Assembly: GCA_016284635.1 (NCBI GenBank)
Contig: JAEEPF010000002.1
Location: 1 to 64,000, forward strand
Direction of reading: 5' to 3'
DNA: 64,000 nucleotides
From: Prevotella sp.
Lineage (GTDB): Bacteria; Bacteroidota; Bacteroidia; Bacteroidales; Bacteroidaceae
The notes under the pieces were generated by a model, which had not been told where the DNA came from, searched no databases, and was given only the letters and a program-made list of their open reading frames with translations. Position 1 is the first letter of the stretch; each line of letters opens with the position of its first letter. A program made the position numbers and the translations under genes. Positions 16,539-25,266 of this stretch are shown one piece after another.

Positions 16539-18200
16539 TTACGTGTAGAGGTAGCGCTTGATGGAGCGCTTGGGGGTTTTTTCGAATTCCTCGGTGCGGA
16601 TCTCGATCTCGGAGACTTTCTCGTAGGCGGGAATCATCTCGTTGAGTCCGTTGAGGTTCTGGTCCATGATGTTGCGGATGTCGGCATCGGTGAACTTCAT
16701 GTTCTTCGCCTCGTCGTAGTCGGGATAGACCAGGGCTACGAGCTTGTTGTCGCGCTGTACGACGACGCTCTCCACAACCATCGTCATCGAGTTGAGTTTG
16801 TCTTCGATCTCCTCGGGATAGATGTTCTGTCCGTTGGGGCCGAGGAGCATGTTCTTGATGCGGCCGTTGATGAAGATGTTGCCGGCATAGTCCATCGTGC
16901 CGAGGTCGCCGGTGTGGTACCAGCCTTCGTGGTCGAGGGTCTCGCGGGTGGCCTCGTCGTTCTTGTAGTAGCCGAGCATCGTGTTCAGTCCGCGGGCGAG
17001 GATCTCGCCAGGCACGTTCTGCGGATCGGGCGAGTCGATCTTCACCTCCATGTGGTAGGCAGCCTTGCCGCAGGATCCGGGGGCGAAGTAGTGCCAGTCT
17101 TCGTAGCCGATGATCGGTGCGCACTCCGTAGCGCCGTAGCCGACGGTGTAGGGGAAGTCGATGCGCTTGAGGAACTGCTCCACCTCCTGGTTGAGGGCTG
17201 CTCCGCCGATGATGACCTCGTACATCTGTCCGCCGAAGGCCTTGACCACCTCCTTGCAGATCATCTCGCGCACCTTCTTGGAGATGACGGGCATCTGCAG
17301 CAGCAGGCGCATGCGGTTGTTCTGCACCTTCGGGAACACCTTCTTGCGGATGATCTTCTCGATGATGAGCGGTACGGCGATGATAATGACGGGCTTGACC
17401 TCGGCCAGGGCCTGCGCGATGATGGCGGGCGAGGGCACACGGTTGAGGTAGTAGACGTGACAGCCGTGGAGGAACTCAAAGATGAACTCGAAGGCCATAC
17501 CGTACATGTGGGCCATGGGGAGCATGGAGATGACCTTGTCGCCGCACTTGATGATCTTGCCCAGCACGTGCTCGGCGAAGTCGTAGTTTGACCAGATGGC
17601 ACGGTAGGGGAGCATTACGCCCTTGGAGAAGCCCGTGGTGCCGCTGGTGTAGTTGATGAGTGCCAGCTCGTCGGGCGACTGCTCGTGGTAGTAGCTGACG
17701 TGCTCCTTGCGGAAGTATTTGGGGAACTTCTTGCCGTAGAGTTCGTTGAGGTGTTCGCGGGCGTAGGTGAGCTTGTCGGTGCGCGAGACCATCAGCGAGT
17801 AGTCAGGATTGTTGATGATGCCTTCGAGTCGCGGCATCTGCATGGGGTCGATGATCGTGGCCACGTGGTCGCCCACGAAGAGCAGGCGGGCCTCGGAGTG
17901 GTTGACGATATTATGGATCTGCTCCGCATTGAACTCGTGCAGGATGGGTACGGCGATGGCGCCGTAGGTGAGCGTGGCGAGGAAGGCCACGGCCCACTGG
18001 CTGGAGTTGCGCCCTGCGAGGGCGATCTTGTCGCCCTTCACGATGCCGCTGTTCTCGAAGAGAATATGGAGTTTCTCAATTTTACGTGCCACGTCGTGAT
18101 ACTGCAGCGTCTGGCCCTTATAGTCAGTCAGTGCGTCGCGGTCCCAGTTGTCGACGATGCTCTTCTGGATCAATGAGTTAAAACTAGGTATCTGTTCCAT
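16539..18200 (-). CDS. Long-chain acyl-CoA/acyl-ACP ligase (second of a tandem pair)
   Basis: A 553-residue AMP-binding enzyme of the ANL superfamily, which activates a fatty acid with ATP to an acyl-adenylate and then a thioester. The P-loop-like motif is INYTSGTTGFSKGVM, followed by GYGATECAP, GWYHTGDLG and the hinge/C-terminal GRIKNMLLGPNGQNIYPEEIEDKL with the catalytic Lys region (RSIKRYLY) at the very end. It is a close copy of the gene immediately upstream (18207-19865). Only 6 nt separate the stop of that gene from this ATG, so the pair is translationally coupled. The longer frame starting with TTG at 18206 is unlikely. Confidence 0.9.
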   Translation of the reverse strand: MEQIPSFNSLIQKSIVDNWDRDALTDYKGQTLQYHDVARKIEKLHILFENSGIVKGDKIALAGRNSSQWAVAFLATLTYGAIAVPILHEFNAEQIHNIVNHSEARLLFVGDHVATIIDPMQMPRLEGIINNPDYSLMVSRTDKLTYAREHLNELYGKKFPKYFRKEHVSYYHEQSPDELALINYTSGTTGFSKGVMLPYRAIWSNYDFAEHVLGKIIKCGDKVISMLPMAHMYGMAFEFIFEFLHGCHVYYLNRVPSPAIIAQALAEVKPVIIIAVPLIIEKIIRKKVFPKVQNNRMRLLLQMPVISKKVREMICKEVVKAFGGQMYEVIIGGAALNQEVEQFLKRIDFPYTVGYGATECAPIIGYEDWHYFAPGSCGKAAYHMEVKIDSPDPQNVPGEILARGLNTMLGYYKNDEATRETLDHEGWYHTGDLGTMDYAGNIFINGRIKNMLLGPNGQNIYPEEIEDKLNSMTMVVESVVVQRDNKLVALVYPDYDEAKNMKFTDADIRNIMDQNLNGLNEMIPAYEKVSEIEIRTEEFEKTPKRSIKRYLYT

Positions 18201-18206
18201 AAGCAA

Positions 18207-19865
18207 TTAGATATTCTGATATAAGTAGCGTTTGATACTTTTTTTAGGTGTCTTGGCGAACTCTTCCTCATGCAGCTGGATGGCAGCGATACGGCTGTAG
18301 ACGGGCAGCTGGTTGTTGAGTTCCTGACGGTTCTGCTCCATGATCTCCTCCAGTTCTTCCTGGCTGAAGTTCACGATCTCGTCCTTGTCGGGGTGTACGA
18401 GTGCGACGAGCTTGTCGCCTCGCTGAATGACGACGCTCTCTGAGACCATCGCCATTGAGTTGAGCTTGTCTTCGATCTCTTCGGGATAGATGTTCTGTCC
18501 GTTGGAGCCGAGGAGCATGTTCTTGATGCGACCGCGGATGAAAATATGGCCTGTGGGAGCCATCGTGGCGAGGTCGCCGGTGTGGTACCAGCCTTCGTCG
18601 TCGACGACCTGACGGGTGGCCTCGTCGTTCATATAGTAGCCGAGCATGACGTTCGTGCCTCGGGTGACGATCTCACCTGGGATATTTTCCGGATCAGAGG
18701 AGAGAATCTTCACCTCCATACGGTCGACGGGCTTGCCACAGCAGCCAGCGACGAACTCCGTGTGGTCGCAGTAGGAGATGAGCGGTGCGCACTCTGTGGT
18801 GCCGTAGCCCACGGTGACAGGGAAGTTGATGGAGAGCAGGAACTCTTCGACCTCCTTCGACAGGGCGGCACCTCCGACAATGACCTCATAGGCCCGTCCG
18901 CCAAAGGCATTGTACACCTCCTGACAGATGCGCTCCTTCACCTTCTTCGACACCACGGGCATCTGCAGCAGCAGGCGCATGCGGTTGTTCTGGATCTTCG
19001 GGAACACCTTCTTGCGGATGATCTTCTCGATGATCAGGGGGACGGTGACAATGAGCGTCGGCTTCACCTCTGCGAAGGCCTGCGCGATGATGGCGGGCGA
19101 CGGCAGACGGGTGAGGAAGAACAGGTGGCAGCCGTGGCAGAAGCCGAAGAGGAACTCGACGGCCATACCGTACATATGAGCCATCGGCAGGATGCTCAAC
19201 AGGTTGTCGCCAGGACGCACCTTCTTGCCCAGACGGCTGATGATGAACTCAACATTGCTCCATATCGTGCGGTAGGGCAGCATCACGCCCTTGGAGAAGC
19301 CCGTCGTACCGCTGGTGTAGTTGATGAGTGCCAGCTCGTCGGCGGTGTCCTCGTGGTAGTGGACATCCTCCTTGCGGAAAGCCTTGGGATATTTGCTGCC
19401 GAACATCATATTCAAATGTTCGCGCGCGTAGGTGACGGACTCTGAACGGCTGATCATCAACGAGAAGTCGGGGATGTTGATGATGGCCTCAAGATTGGGC
19501 ATCGCCTCAGGGTCGATGGTCTTCACGGCATAGTCGCCGATGAAGAGGATGCGGGCTCCCGAGTGGTTGACGATGTTCTGGATCTGCTCACCGTTGAACT
19601 CATGCAGGATGGGCACAGCCACGGCACCATAGGTGAGGGTGCCGATGAAACTGACGGCCCAGTGGGCGGAGTTACGGCCGCAGATGGCGATCTTGTCGCC
19701 TTTCTTGATTCCGCTGTTCTCTAAAAGTATATGGAGTTTCTCTATCTTACGTGCGACATCGTGAAACTGGAGGGTGATACCCTGATAGTCGGTCAGCGCA
19801 TCCTGATCCCAGTTTTCGGTGATGGCTCTTTGGATGTGAGCATTGAAACTGCTAAATTGCTCCAT
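18207..19865 (-). CDS. Long-chain acyl-CoA/acyl-ACP ligase (first of a tandem pair)
   Basis: A 552-residue ANL enzyme with the same motif set as its downstream twin: INYTSGTTGFSKGVM, GYGTTECAPL, GWYHTGDLA and RIKNMLLGSNGQNIYPEEIEDKL, with a C-terminal KKSIKRYLYQ. Sequence identity with the twin is high in the core but low at the ends and in the 190-230 region, indicating an old duplication, probably with different chain-length preference. It has its own promoter (19926-19895), bracketed by two identical operator-like half palindromes, so the pair is probably regulated by a fatty-acid-type repressor. Confidence 0.9.
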   Translation of the reverse strand: MEQFSSFNAHIQRAITENWDQDALTDYQGITLQFHDVARKIEKLHILLENSGIKKGDKIAICGRNSAHWAVSFIGTLTYGAVAVPILHEFNGEQIQNIVNHSGARILFIGDYAVKTIDPEAMPNLEAIINIPDFSLMISRSESVTYAREHLNMMFGSKYPKAFRKEDVHYHEDTADELALINYTSGTTGFSKGVMLPYRTIWSNVEFIISRLGKKVRPGDNLLSILPMAHMYGMAVEFLFGFCHGCHLFFLTRLPSPAIIAQAFAEVKPTLIVTVPLIIEKIIRKKVFPKIQNNRMRLLLQMPVVSKKVKERICQEVYNAFGGRAYEVIVGGAALSKEVEEFLLSINFPVTVGYGTTECAPLISYCDHTEFVAGCCGKPVDRMEVKILSSDPENIPGEIVTRGTNVMLGYYMNDEATRQVVDDEGWYHTGDLATMAPTGHIFIRGRIKNMLLGSNGQNIYPEEIEDKLNSMAMVSESVVIQRGDKLVALVHPDKDEIVNFSQEELEEIMEQNRQELNNQLPVYSRIAAIQLHEEEFAKTPKKSIKRYLYQNI

Positions 19866-19870
19866 GAAAA

Positions 19871-19897
19871 TTGCACATTTGTTTTAATTTTGTGCAA
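19871..19897. promoter_or_regulatory. Operator-like palindrome, copy 1
   Basis: TTGCACATT-N7-ATTTTGTGCAA, a 27-bp interrupted palindrome between the -7 box and the start codon of the first acyl-CoA ligase. It is repeated with the same length and arms at 19912-19938. Confidence 0.7.
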
Positions 19898-19926
19898 AGG
19901 TAGTGCTATTATTGCACATTCGCAAA
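19895..19926 (-). promoter_or_regulatory. Promoter of the acyl-CoA ligase pair
   Basis: On the minus strand TTTG (19926-19923), 20 nt, then TACCTTTG (19902-19895). Both boxes match the Bacteroidota consensus. The -7 box touches operator copy 1 and the -33 box lies within operator copy 2. Confidence 0.82.
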
Positions 19927-19938
19927 TATTTTGTGCAA
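19912..19938. promoter_or_regulatory. Operator-like palindrome, copy 2
   Basis: TTGCACATT-N7-ATTTTGTGCAA again, with the same 9+7+11 layout as copy 1 and 41 bp away centre to centre, about four helical turns. It covers the -33 box of the ligase promoter. Confidence 0.7.
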
Positions 19939-19951
19939 TAATTAACATATT

Positions 19952-21199
19952 TTATTCATATCGCATGGATTTGGCAGGATGGATGTGTGAAACGAGGTAA
20001 CTGGGTGTGATCAGAACGAAGACGCAGACGAGGAGTGTGACGATGTCGAGGAGGGCAATCAGGGGGAGGTTCAGTTCCATGGGCGCCTCGCTGACATAAT
20101 AGACCTGCGGGTCGAGAGACACGAAGCCCGTGTGCTGTTGCAGCAGTACGATGCCGATGCCCAGGATGTTGCCCCAGAGCATACCCTGTCCGATGATGAA
20201 GACGGAGAACCAGAGAAAGGTATGGCGGATGGTCTTGTTGCGCGTGCCGAGGGCCTTGAGGATGCCGATCATCTGGGTGCGCTCGAGGATGATGATGAGC
20301 AGTCCGCTGATCATCGTGAAGCCTGCCACGCAGACCATGAGCACGAGGATGATCCACACGTTGATGTCGAGCAGTTCGAGCCAGGTGAAGATGGTGGGGT
20401 AGGTCTCGTAGATAGTCTGGGTGACCATCTGGTTGCCGTGGCCGTCGTCGGTACGGTTCACGTTGTCAATAAAGGCATCGGCGGTGACAGAGAGCCTGTC
20501 GAGGTTCTCGACGGTGGCTTCGACGCCTGTGCAGTGGTCTGCGTCCCAGCCGTTCAGACGGTTGGCGGCATAGAGGTCGGTAAAGCAGAGGTTCTCGTCG
20601 AAGCGCGTCATATTGGTCTGGTAGATGCCGGCCACAGTGTATTTGCGCGTCTTCACGTTCTCGTCGCCGATGAAGTAGGCAAACACCTTGTCGCCTATGG
20701 TGAGGTGGAGTTTGTCGGCAATCATCTTCGACATCAGGAGCTGATAGCGGCTGGTGGAATCGCTGAAGGCGGGTATCTCGCCCGCCACGATGTTCTGCTG
20801 GAGGAAGGTGTTGTCGAACTCTGGTCCTACGCCCTTGAACATCACACCGAGGAAGTCGTCGTCGGTCTTGAGTAGGCCCTGGGTAATGGTATAGCGCTGT
20901 ACGTGACGGACGCCTGGCTGGGCGCGGAACACCTGCATCATACTGTCGTCGGCACAGATGGTGTAGGGGTCGATGTCGTTGTACTTCATCAGGTTGCTCA
21001 CCTGGATATGTCCGCCGAAGCCAGCCACCTTGTCGCGGATGGTGTGCTTGAAGCCCAGCACCACGCAGACGGTGACGATCATCACCATCAGTCCGATGGC
21101 GACGCCCACGATGGCTATACGGATGGCAGGACGACTGACATTGCGTTTGTCGCCCTGGTCACTATAGATGCGCTTGGCTATGAAAAGTGGGAGATTCAA
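19952..21199 (-). CDS. LolC/LolE-type ABC transporter permease
   Basis: A 415-residue inner-membrane permease with an N-terminal transmembrane helix (about 25-50, after KRIYSDQGDKRNVSRPAI), a large periplasmic MacB-like domain (about 55-270) and three C-terminal helices with the FtsX-type segment (LERTQMIGILKALGTRNKTIR near 305). This is the layout of LolC/LolE, which extract outer-membrane lipoproteins from the inner membrane with the LolD ATPase. No ATPase gene is adjacent. The gene is followed by the ligase pair, which has its own promoter, and is preceded by an AAAGTTC-word repeat. Confidence 0.85.
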   Translation of the reverse strand: MNLPLFIAKRIYSDQGDKRNVSRPAIRIAIVGVAIGLMVMIVTVCVVLGFKHTIRDKVAGFGGHIQVSNLMKYNDIDPYTICADDSMMQVFRAQPGVRHVQRYTITQGLLKTDDDFLGVMFKGVGPEFDNTFLQQNIVAGEIPAFSDSTSRYQLLMSKMIADKLHLTIGDKVFAYFIGDENVKTRKYTVAGIYQTNMTRFDENLCFTDLYAANRLNGWDADHCTGVEATVENLDRLSVTADAFIDNVNRTDDGHGNQMVTQTIYETYPTIFTWLELLDINVWIILVLMVCVAGFTMISGLLIIILERTQMIGILKALGTRNKTIRHTFLWFSVFIIGQGMLWGNILGIGIVLLQQHTGFVSLDPQVYYVSEAPMELNLPLIALLDIVTLLVCVFVLITPSYLVSHIHPAKSMRYE

Positions 21200-21235
21200 G
21201 AACTTTGAACTTTGAGCTTTGAACTTTGAGCTTTA
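21199..21235 (-). repeat. Iterated-word repeat (AAAGCTC/AAAGTTC word, inverted copy)
   Basis: GAACTTTGAACTTTGAGC and following TTTGAACTTTGAGCTTT contain the exact reverse complement of the 28-nt core at 15223-15250. It fills the gap between the aminotransferase gene and the permease gene. Confidence 0.85.
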
Positions 21236-21238
21236 TGA

Positions 21239-22441
21239 TTACTCATCCACTCTGCCAGGATATGCCTCGAGAGCTTTTCTCAAGACAAACAAAGCGCGCT
21301 CGAGGTCTGCTTTCTTGAGGACGTAGGCGATACGCACCTGGTTGATGCCGGCACCAGGAGTGGTGTAGAAGCCAGCGGCAGGCGCCATCATCACCGTCTC
21401 ACCCTCGTAATTGAACTCGGCCAGGCACCAGCGGCAGAATTTCTCTGCATCGTCAACAGGCAGTTTGGCCACGGTGTAGAAGGCTCCCATGGGGATGGGG
21501 GAGTAGACGCCTGGGATGCGGTTCAGACCATCGATAAGACACTTACGGCGCTCGACATACTCATCATAGACATCGCGCAGGTATTCCTCGGGGGTGTCCA
21601 AAGAGGCCTCTGCCACGATCTGTCCGATGAGGGGCGGGGAGAGGCGTGCCTGACAGAACTTCATCACGGCAGCACGCACCTTGGCGTTCTTCGTGATGAG
21701 GGCACCGATACGGATGCCGCACTCGGAATAGCGCTTCGACACGGAGTCGATGAGGATGACGTTCTGCTCGATGCCTTCCAGATGACAGGCGGAGATATAG
21801 GGCGAGCCTGTGTAGATATATTCACGATACACCTCGTCGGAGAAGAGATACAGGTCGTATTTCTTCACGAGGTCGCGGATCTGGTTCATCTCACGGCGGG
21901 TATAGAGATAGCCCGTCGGGTTGTTGGGGTTGCAGATCATGATGGCACGGGTGCGCTCGTTGATGAGCTCCTCAAACTTCTCCACCTTCGGCAGCGAAAA
22001 GCCTTCCTCGATGGTGGTGGCGATGGTACGGATCTTCGCTCCTGCTGAGATGGCGAAGGCCATGTAGTTGGCGTAGGCTGGCTCGGGCACGATGATCTCG
22101 TCGCCAGGATTCAGACAGCTGAGGAAGGCGAAGAGCACGGCCTCAGATCCGCCGCTGGTGATGATGATGTCGTCGGCAGTCACGCTGATGTTGTATTTCG
22201 CGTAGTAGTCCACCAGCTTCTCCCTATAGCTCAGATAGCCCTGGGAGGGTGAATACTCGAGAATTTCTCGGTCGATCTCTTTCAGCGCGTCGAGAGCCAC
22301 CTGCGGTGTGGGCAGGTCTGGCTGACCAATGTTCAGGTGATATACCTTCGTGCCCCGTTTCTTGGCAGCGGCAGCCAAGGGGGCAAGCTTTCTGATCGGT
22401 GACTCCGGCATCTCAATGCCGCGGACGGATATTTCTGGCAT
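21239..22441 (-). CDS. Class I/II PLP aminotransferase
   Basis: A 400-residue fold-type I aspartate-aminotransferase-like enzyme. It has YHLNIGQPDLPTP near the N terminus, the NPNNPTGYLY substrate and cofactor loop, the Schiff-base lysine in LIDSVSKRYSECGIRIG (Lys near 235) and a C-terminal RIAYVL. It probably transfers an amino group between an amino acid and 2-oxoglutarate or pyruvate; the substrate is not evident. I chose ATG at 22441 (MPEISVRG). A frame 31 residues longer is read from a GGATAAT-word repeat and is spurious. A TACCTTTG box lies at 22469-22462, about 20 nt upstream of the ATG. Confidence 0.9.
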   Translation of the reverse strand: MPEISVRGIEMPESPIRKLAPLAAAAKKRGTKVYHLNIGQPDLPTPQVALDALKEIDREILEYSPSQGYLSYREKLVDYYAKYNISVTADDIIITSGGSEAVLFAFLSCLNPGDEIIVPEPAYANYMAFAISAGAKIRTIATTIEEGFSLPKVEKFEELINERTRAIMICNPNNPTGYLYTRREMNQIRDLVKKYDLYLFSDEVYREYIYTGSPYISACHLEGIEQNVILIDSVSKRYSECGIRIGALITKNAKVRAAVMKFCQARLSPPLIGQIVAEASLDTPEEYLRDVYDEYVERRKCLIDGLNRIPGVYSPIPMGAFYTVAKLPVDDAEKFCRWCLAEFNYEGETVMMAPAAGFYTTPGAGINQVRIAYVLKKADLERALFVLRKALEAYPGRVDE

Positions 22442-22478
22442 CTTGTGTAAATTTTTGGGTGCAAAGGTATAAAAAAAA

Positions 22479-22510
22479 TGGATAATTGACAATGGATAAT
22501 GGATAATTTT
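22479..22510. repeat. Iterated-word repeat (GGATAAT word)
   Basis: ATGGATAATTGACAATGGATAAT followed by GGATAATTT. The same words recur at 41480-41500 and, as TTGACAATTGACAATT, at 45063-45080. Confidence 0.75.
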
Positions 22511-22529
22511 GTGTGGCGGCAGCAAATTT

Positions 22530-22560
22530 TTCACTTTTCACTATTCACTTTTCACTTTTT
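22530..22560. repeat. Iterated-word repeat (TTTTCACT word)
   Basis: TTCACTTTTCACTATTCAC followed by TTTTCACTTTTT: four copies of TTCACTTTT in direct array, just upstream of the pseudokinase promoter box. Confidence 0.75.
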
Positions 22561-22565
22561 TATCG

Positions 22566-22573
22566 TACTTTTG
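22566..22573 (+). promoter_or_regulatory. -7 box (TACTTTTG) of the pseudokinase operon
   Basis: TACTTTTGC matches TAnnTTTG, about 69 nt before the GTG start. No clear -33 box is present; the sequence at that distance is the TTTTCACT repeat. Confidence 0.55.
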
Positions 22574-22597
22574 CAGCGAAATTCTGTCCGCAGGATT

Positions 22598-22631
22598 AAA
22601 TCGTAAATCGTAAAATTGTAAATCGTAAATT
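22598..22631. repeat. Iterated-word repeat (AAATCGTA word)
   Basis: Four tandem AAATCGTA/AAATTGTA words in the 5' untranslated region of the pseudokinase operon. Three different word repeats thus lie within 150 nt. Confidence 0.75.
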
Positions 22632-22641
22632 AATTTTAGAG

Positions 22642-24135
22642 GTGAATTACGAGGAATTGCTTGAGACGCGTGACGTCCGTAAGACCACGAAGGTCAGACT
22701 GCCGTATGGTTATTTCTACAAGCGGTTGATCGACGGGAAATACTCCAATTTCGTGGAGTTCCACGACGAGGTGGCTGATGCCATTACCTTTAATAATAGT
22801 GTGATGGCAGAGCATGAGGCCCTGGCTGAGATCCGTTTGAAACAGCAGTTGCACTATACCCCCAACGAGGGTGACGACGGCATCTATGCCATCGCCGTAG
22901 AGGTGGGAAACTATGTCACCATTGAGCAGTTGCTCAACGAGAACCCGTCGATGGTGGCGAAGGGTGACTTTGTCATTTCCACGTTGCGCGACCTCTTTGA
23001 TGTCACCGTCGAGCTGCATGCGCACAACATCTACCACGTCTGCTATGCACCTTCGAATATCCTGGCTCGTAAGAGTGACGGTTCTGTGCGACTGCTCTGT
23101 CACGGTTCATTCTACGAGAAGATAGGTGCTGATATCCTTTATGAGGATCTGGAAGGCTTCGTAGCGCCAGAGGTGATGGCTGGCGGCAGTGCTGATGCCC
23201 GTAGTGATGTCTACTCCCTCGGACGTTTCATCTCCTGGATCTATCAGTCGTCGGGTCTGCCCTTCGAACTGAAGCATATTGTGGAGAAAGCCACCGCCGA
23301 GGCACCTGATAACCGTTATCAGACGGCGGATGCCATGCGCAAGGCTATCAACAAGGCTCGTACCATCCGTAAGACGGGTGTTTTAGGAGCCTCGGCCCTC
23401 GCCATTGCCCTCTGTCTGGTGGGATTCTATTTTTATCTGTTACCCAGTACGGAGCCTGTGGAGTTCGTCAAACCCGTGGAGGAACCTATTCCCGACGATC
23501 TGTTTGAGGATAATATGAGCGAGTATCTCGGTATTGGAGATGATCTCGACTCTGCTACTATTGCGTCGATTGTGGCAGGGGATAAACAGCGCGAAGATTC
23601 TGTCTCTGCCGACGAGAAGAAGATGCGCCTGTATAATGCAAAGGCAGAGGCCATTTTCCGCAAGCAGTTCACCAAGGCGGCTGATGTCATCATCTCTCGT
23701 GTGTATAATACAGACGCGATGAACGGTGAGCAGAAAGTGTTCGCAGCCAAATCGAAACAGATGACCGAGGACCTGGCAAAGAAGCAACAGGAACTGGCCT
23801 CGCAGACGAATCTCAGTTCTGACCGCACGCAGGCCATTGCTGCGGAGATCATCGAGAATATCACCCGTAAGAAGATGGAGGCGATGGATAAGGACTATAT
23901 CGGTCTGAGAACAGTTCCCGAGGATAAGAAGACGACGCCACAGTCTAATTATAGTACTTCGTCAGATGTGACACTTCCGACGACAACCACGACAACGCCT
24001 TCGACTTCTACCTCTACCTCTTCGCAGTCGAAGAGCAACAGCAGTCAGGATCTTTACAGACAAAACAGGGATAAGTATGGCGTAGATCCGTATGATCCCG
24101 TTGACCCCGATAATTACAATTTAAGAAAGAAATAA
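22642..24135 (+). CDS. Membrane-anchored protein pseudokinase
   Basis: A 497-residue protein. Residues about 1-235 follow a Ser/Thr kinase plan but with the catalytic residues lost: the HRDLKPxN loop reads YHVCYAPSN, the DFG motif reads CHGS, and no VAIK lysine or glycine loop is recognisable. The structural motifs remain (FVAPEVM for APE, ARSDVYSLGRFISWIY for the F helix, NRYQTADAMRKAI near the end). One membrane helix follows (about 247-268), then a Ser/Thr-rich tail (about 430-475) and a C-terminal YGVDPYDPVDPDNY. I infer a signalling scaffold rather than an enzyme. The start is GTG at 22642. It leads an operon with DUF4494 and YggS genes. Confidence 0.82.
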   Translation: MNYEELLETRDVRKTTKVRLPYGYFYKRLIDGKYSNFVEFHDEVADAITFNNSVMAEHEALAEIRLKQQLHYTPNEGDDGIYAIAVEVGNYVTIEQLLNENPSMVAKGDFVISTLRDLFDVTVELHAHNIYHVCYAPSNILARKSDGSVRLLCHGSFYEKIGADILYEDLEGFVAPEVMAGGSADARSDVYSLGRFISWIYQSSGLPFELKHIVEKATAEAPDNRYQTADAMRKAINKARTIRKTGVLGASALAIALCLVGFYFYLLPSTEPVEFVKPVEEPIPDDLFEDNMSEYLGIGDDLDSATIASIVAGDKQREDSVSADEKKMRLYNAKAEAIFRKQFTKAADVIISRVYNTDAMNGEQKVFAAKSKQMTEDLAKKQQELASQTNLSSDRTQAIAAEIIENITRKKMEAMDKDYIGLRTVPEDKKTTPQSNYSTSSDVTLPTTTTTTPSTSTSTSSQSKSNSSQDLYRQNRDKYGVDPYDPVDPDNYNLRKK

Positions 24136-24141
24136 AATAAA

Positions 24142-24594
24142 ATGAGATCAAGAACAGCAATTTGGTTTGAGTGCAAGATCCGTTATGAGAAAGTGATGGA
24201 AGACGGCTTGCAGAAGAAAGTGAATGAGAACTATGTCGTCGACGCCCTGAGTTTCAGCGAGGCTGAAGAGCGCATCATGGAAGAGATGTCCAGCTATATC
24301 AGCGGCGAGTTCGACGTGGCCGACATCAAGAAGGCTGCCTATAAGGAGATATTCTTCTCCGACGACGATATGGCCGACAAGTGGTACAAGGCCAAGCTCC
24401 AGTTCATCACCATCGACGAGAAGACGGAGAAGGAGAAGCGCAGTACGGTGACCTATCTCGTGCAGGCTGGTTCGTTCAATGGTGCCGTGAAGAACATCGA
24501 AGAGGTGATGGGTGGCACAATGATCGACTACGTCATCGCCTCCGTTGCCGAGACTTCGCTGATGGATGTCTTCGAATATAAGAAAGCAGAATGA
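24142..24594 (+). CDS. DUF4494 family protein
   Basis: A 150-residue soluble protein matching the DUF4494 family of Bacteroidota: an N-terminal WFECKIRYEK strand pattern, a FSEAEERI helix and a C-terminal TYLVQAGSFNGAVKNIEEVM segment. Function is unknown. It lies 6 nt after the pseudokinase gene and overlaps the YggS gene by 4 nt (ATGA), so the three are one operon. Confidence 0.87.
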   Translation: MRSRTAIWFECKIRYEKVMEDGLQKKVNENYVVDALSFSEAEERIMEEMSSYISGEFDVADIKKAAYKEIFFSDDDMADKWYKAKLQFITIDEKTEKEKRSTVTYLVQAGSFNGAVKNIEEVMGGTMIDYVIASVAETSLMDVFEYKKAE

Positions 24595-25265
24595 TGTTCG
24601 ACGTCAAAGGAAAATTACATAGTGTATTGGACACATTGCCACAGGGTGTACGCCTTGTGGCAATTTCCAAGTATCACCCCAATGAGTATATTGAGGCCGC
24701 CTACGAGGAGGGACAGCGCATTTTCGGTGAGAGTCACGAACAGGAACTGCGTCAGAAACACGAGTCGCTGCCCAAGGATATCGAGTGGCATTTCATCGGT
24801 CATCTGCAGACGAACAAGGTGAAATACATCGCACCGTATGTATCTATGATTGAGGCGGTTGACTCTATGAAGCTCTTGCGGGAGATTAACCGTCAGGCAG
24901 AGAAGTGCGGAAGGGTGATCAAGGTGCTTCTGGAGCTGCATATCGCCGAGGAGGCAACGAAGTACGGCCTGACGCTCGATGCCTGTCGTGAACTCCTTGA
25001 TTCAGGCGAATGGCGCGAGATGCAGAACGTCCGTATCTGTGGTCTGATGATGATGGCATCGTTTGTCGACGACAAGGAACAGATCCGTCGTGAGATGCAG
25101 ACGGCCGCTGATTTCTTTGATGAGGTGAAGGCCAAGTATTTCGCTGACGATGATGCCTTCTGCGAACGGTCGTGGGGCATGAGCGACGACTATCCCATCG
25201 CCCTTGAGACACGTTCGACGATGGTTCGTGTGGGTACGGCTATCTTCGGCCCGAGAGTGTATTAA
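24591..25265 (+). CDS. YggS/PROSC-family PLP homeostasis protein
   Basis: A 224-residue protein of the alanine-racemase-like fold III family that binds pyridoxal phosphate and buffers its level. The PLP lysine is in LVAISKYHP (Lys near 27). Other family marks are FGESHEQEL, WHFIGHLQTNKVKY and the C-terminal ETRSTMVRVGTAIFGPR. The start overlaps the DUF4494 stop by 4 nt. The gene is followed by a nested GC-rich repeat (25267-25350). Confidence 0.93.
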   Translation: MMFDVKGKLHSVLDTLPQGVRLVAISKYHPNEYIEAAYEEGQRIFGESHEQELRQKHESLPKDIEWHFIGHLQTNKVKYIAPYVSMIEAVDSMKLLREINRQAEKCGRVIKVLLELHIAEEATKYGLTLDACRELLDSGEWREMQNVRICGLMMMASFVDDKEQIRREMQTAADFFDEVKAKYFADDDAFCERSWGMSDDYPIALETRSTMVRVGTAIFGPRVY

Positions 25266-25266
25266 T

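Noticed and set aside
22442-22534. 31-residue N-terminal extension of the aminotransferase
   Set aside because: It is translated from the GGATAAT word repeat and passes through the promoter box; the family start is at 22441.
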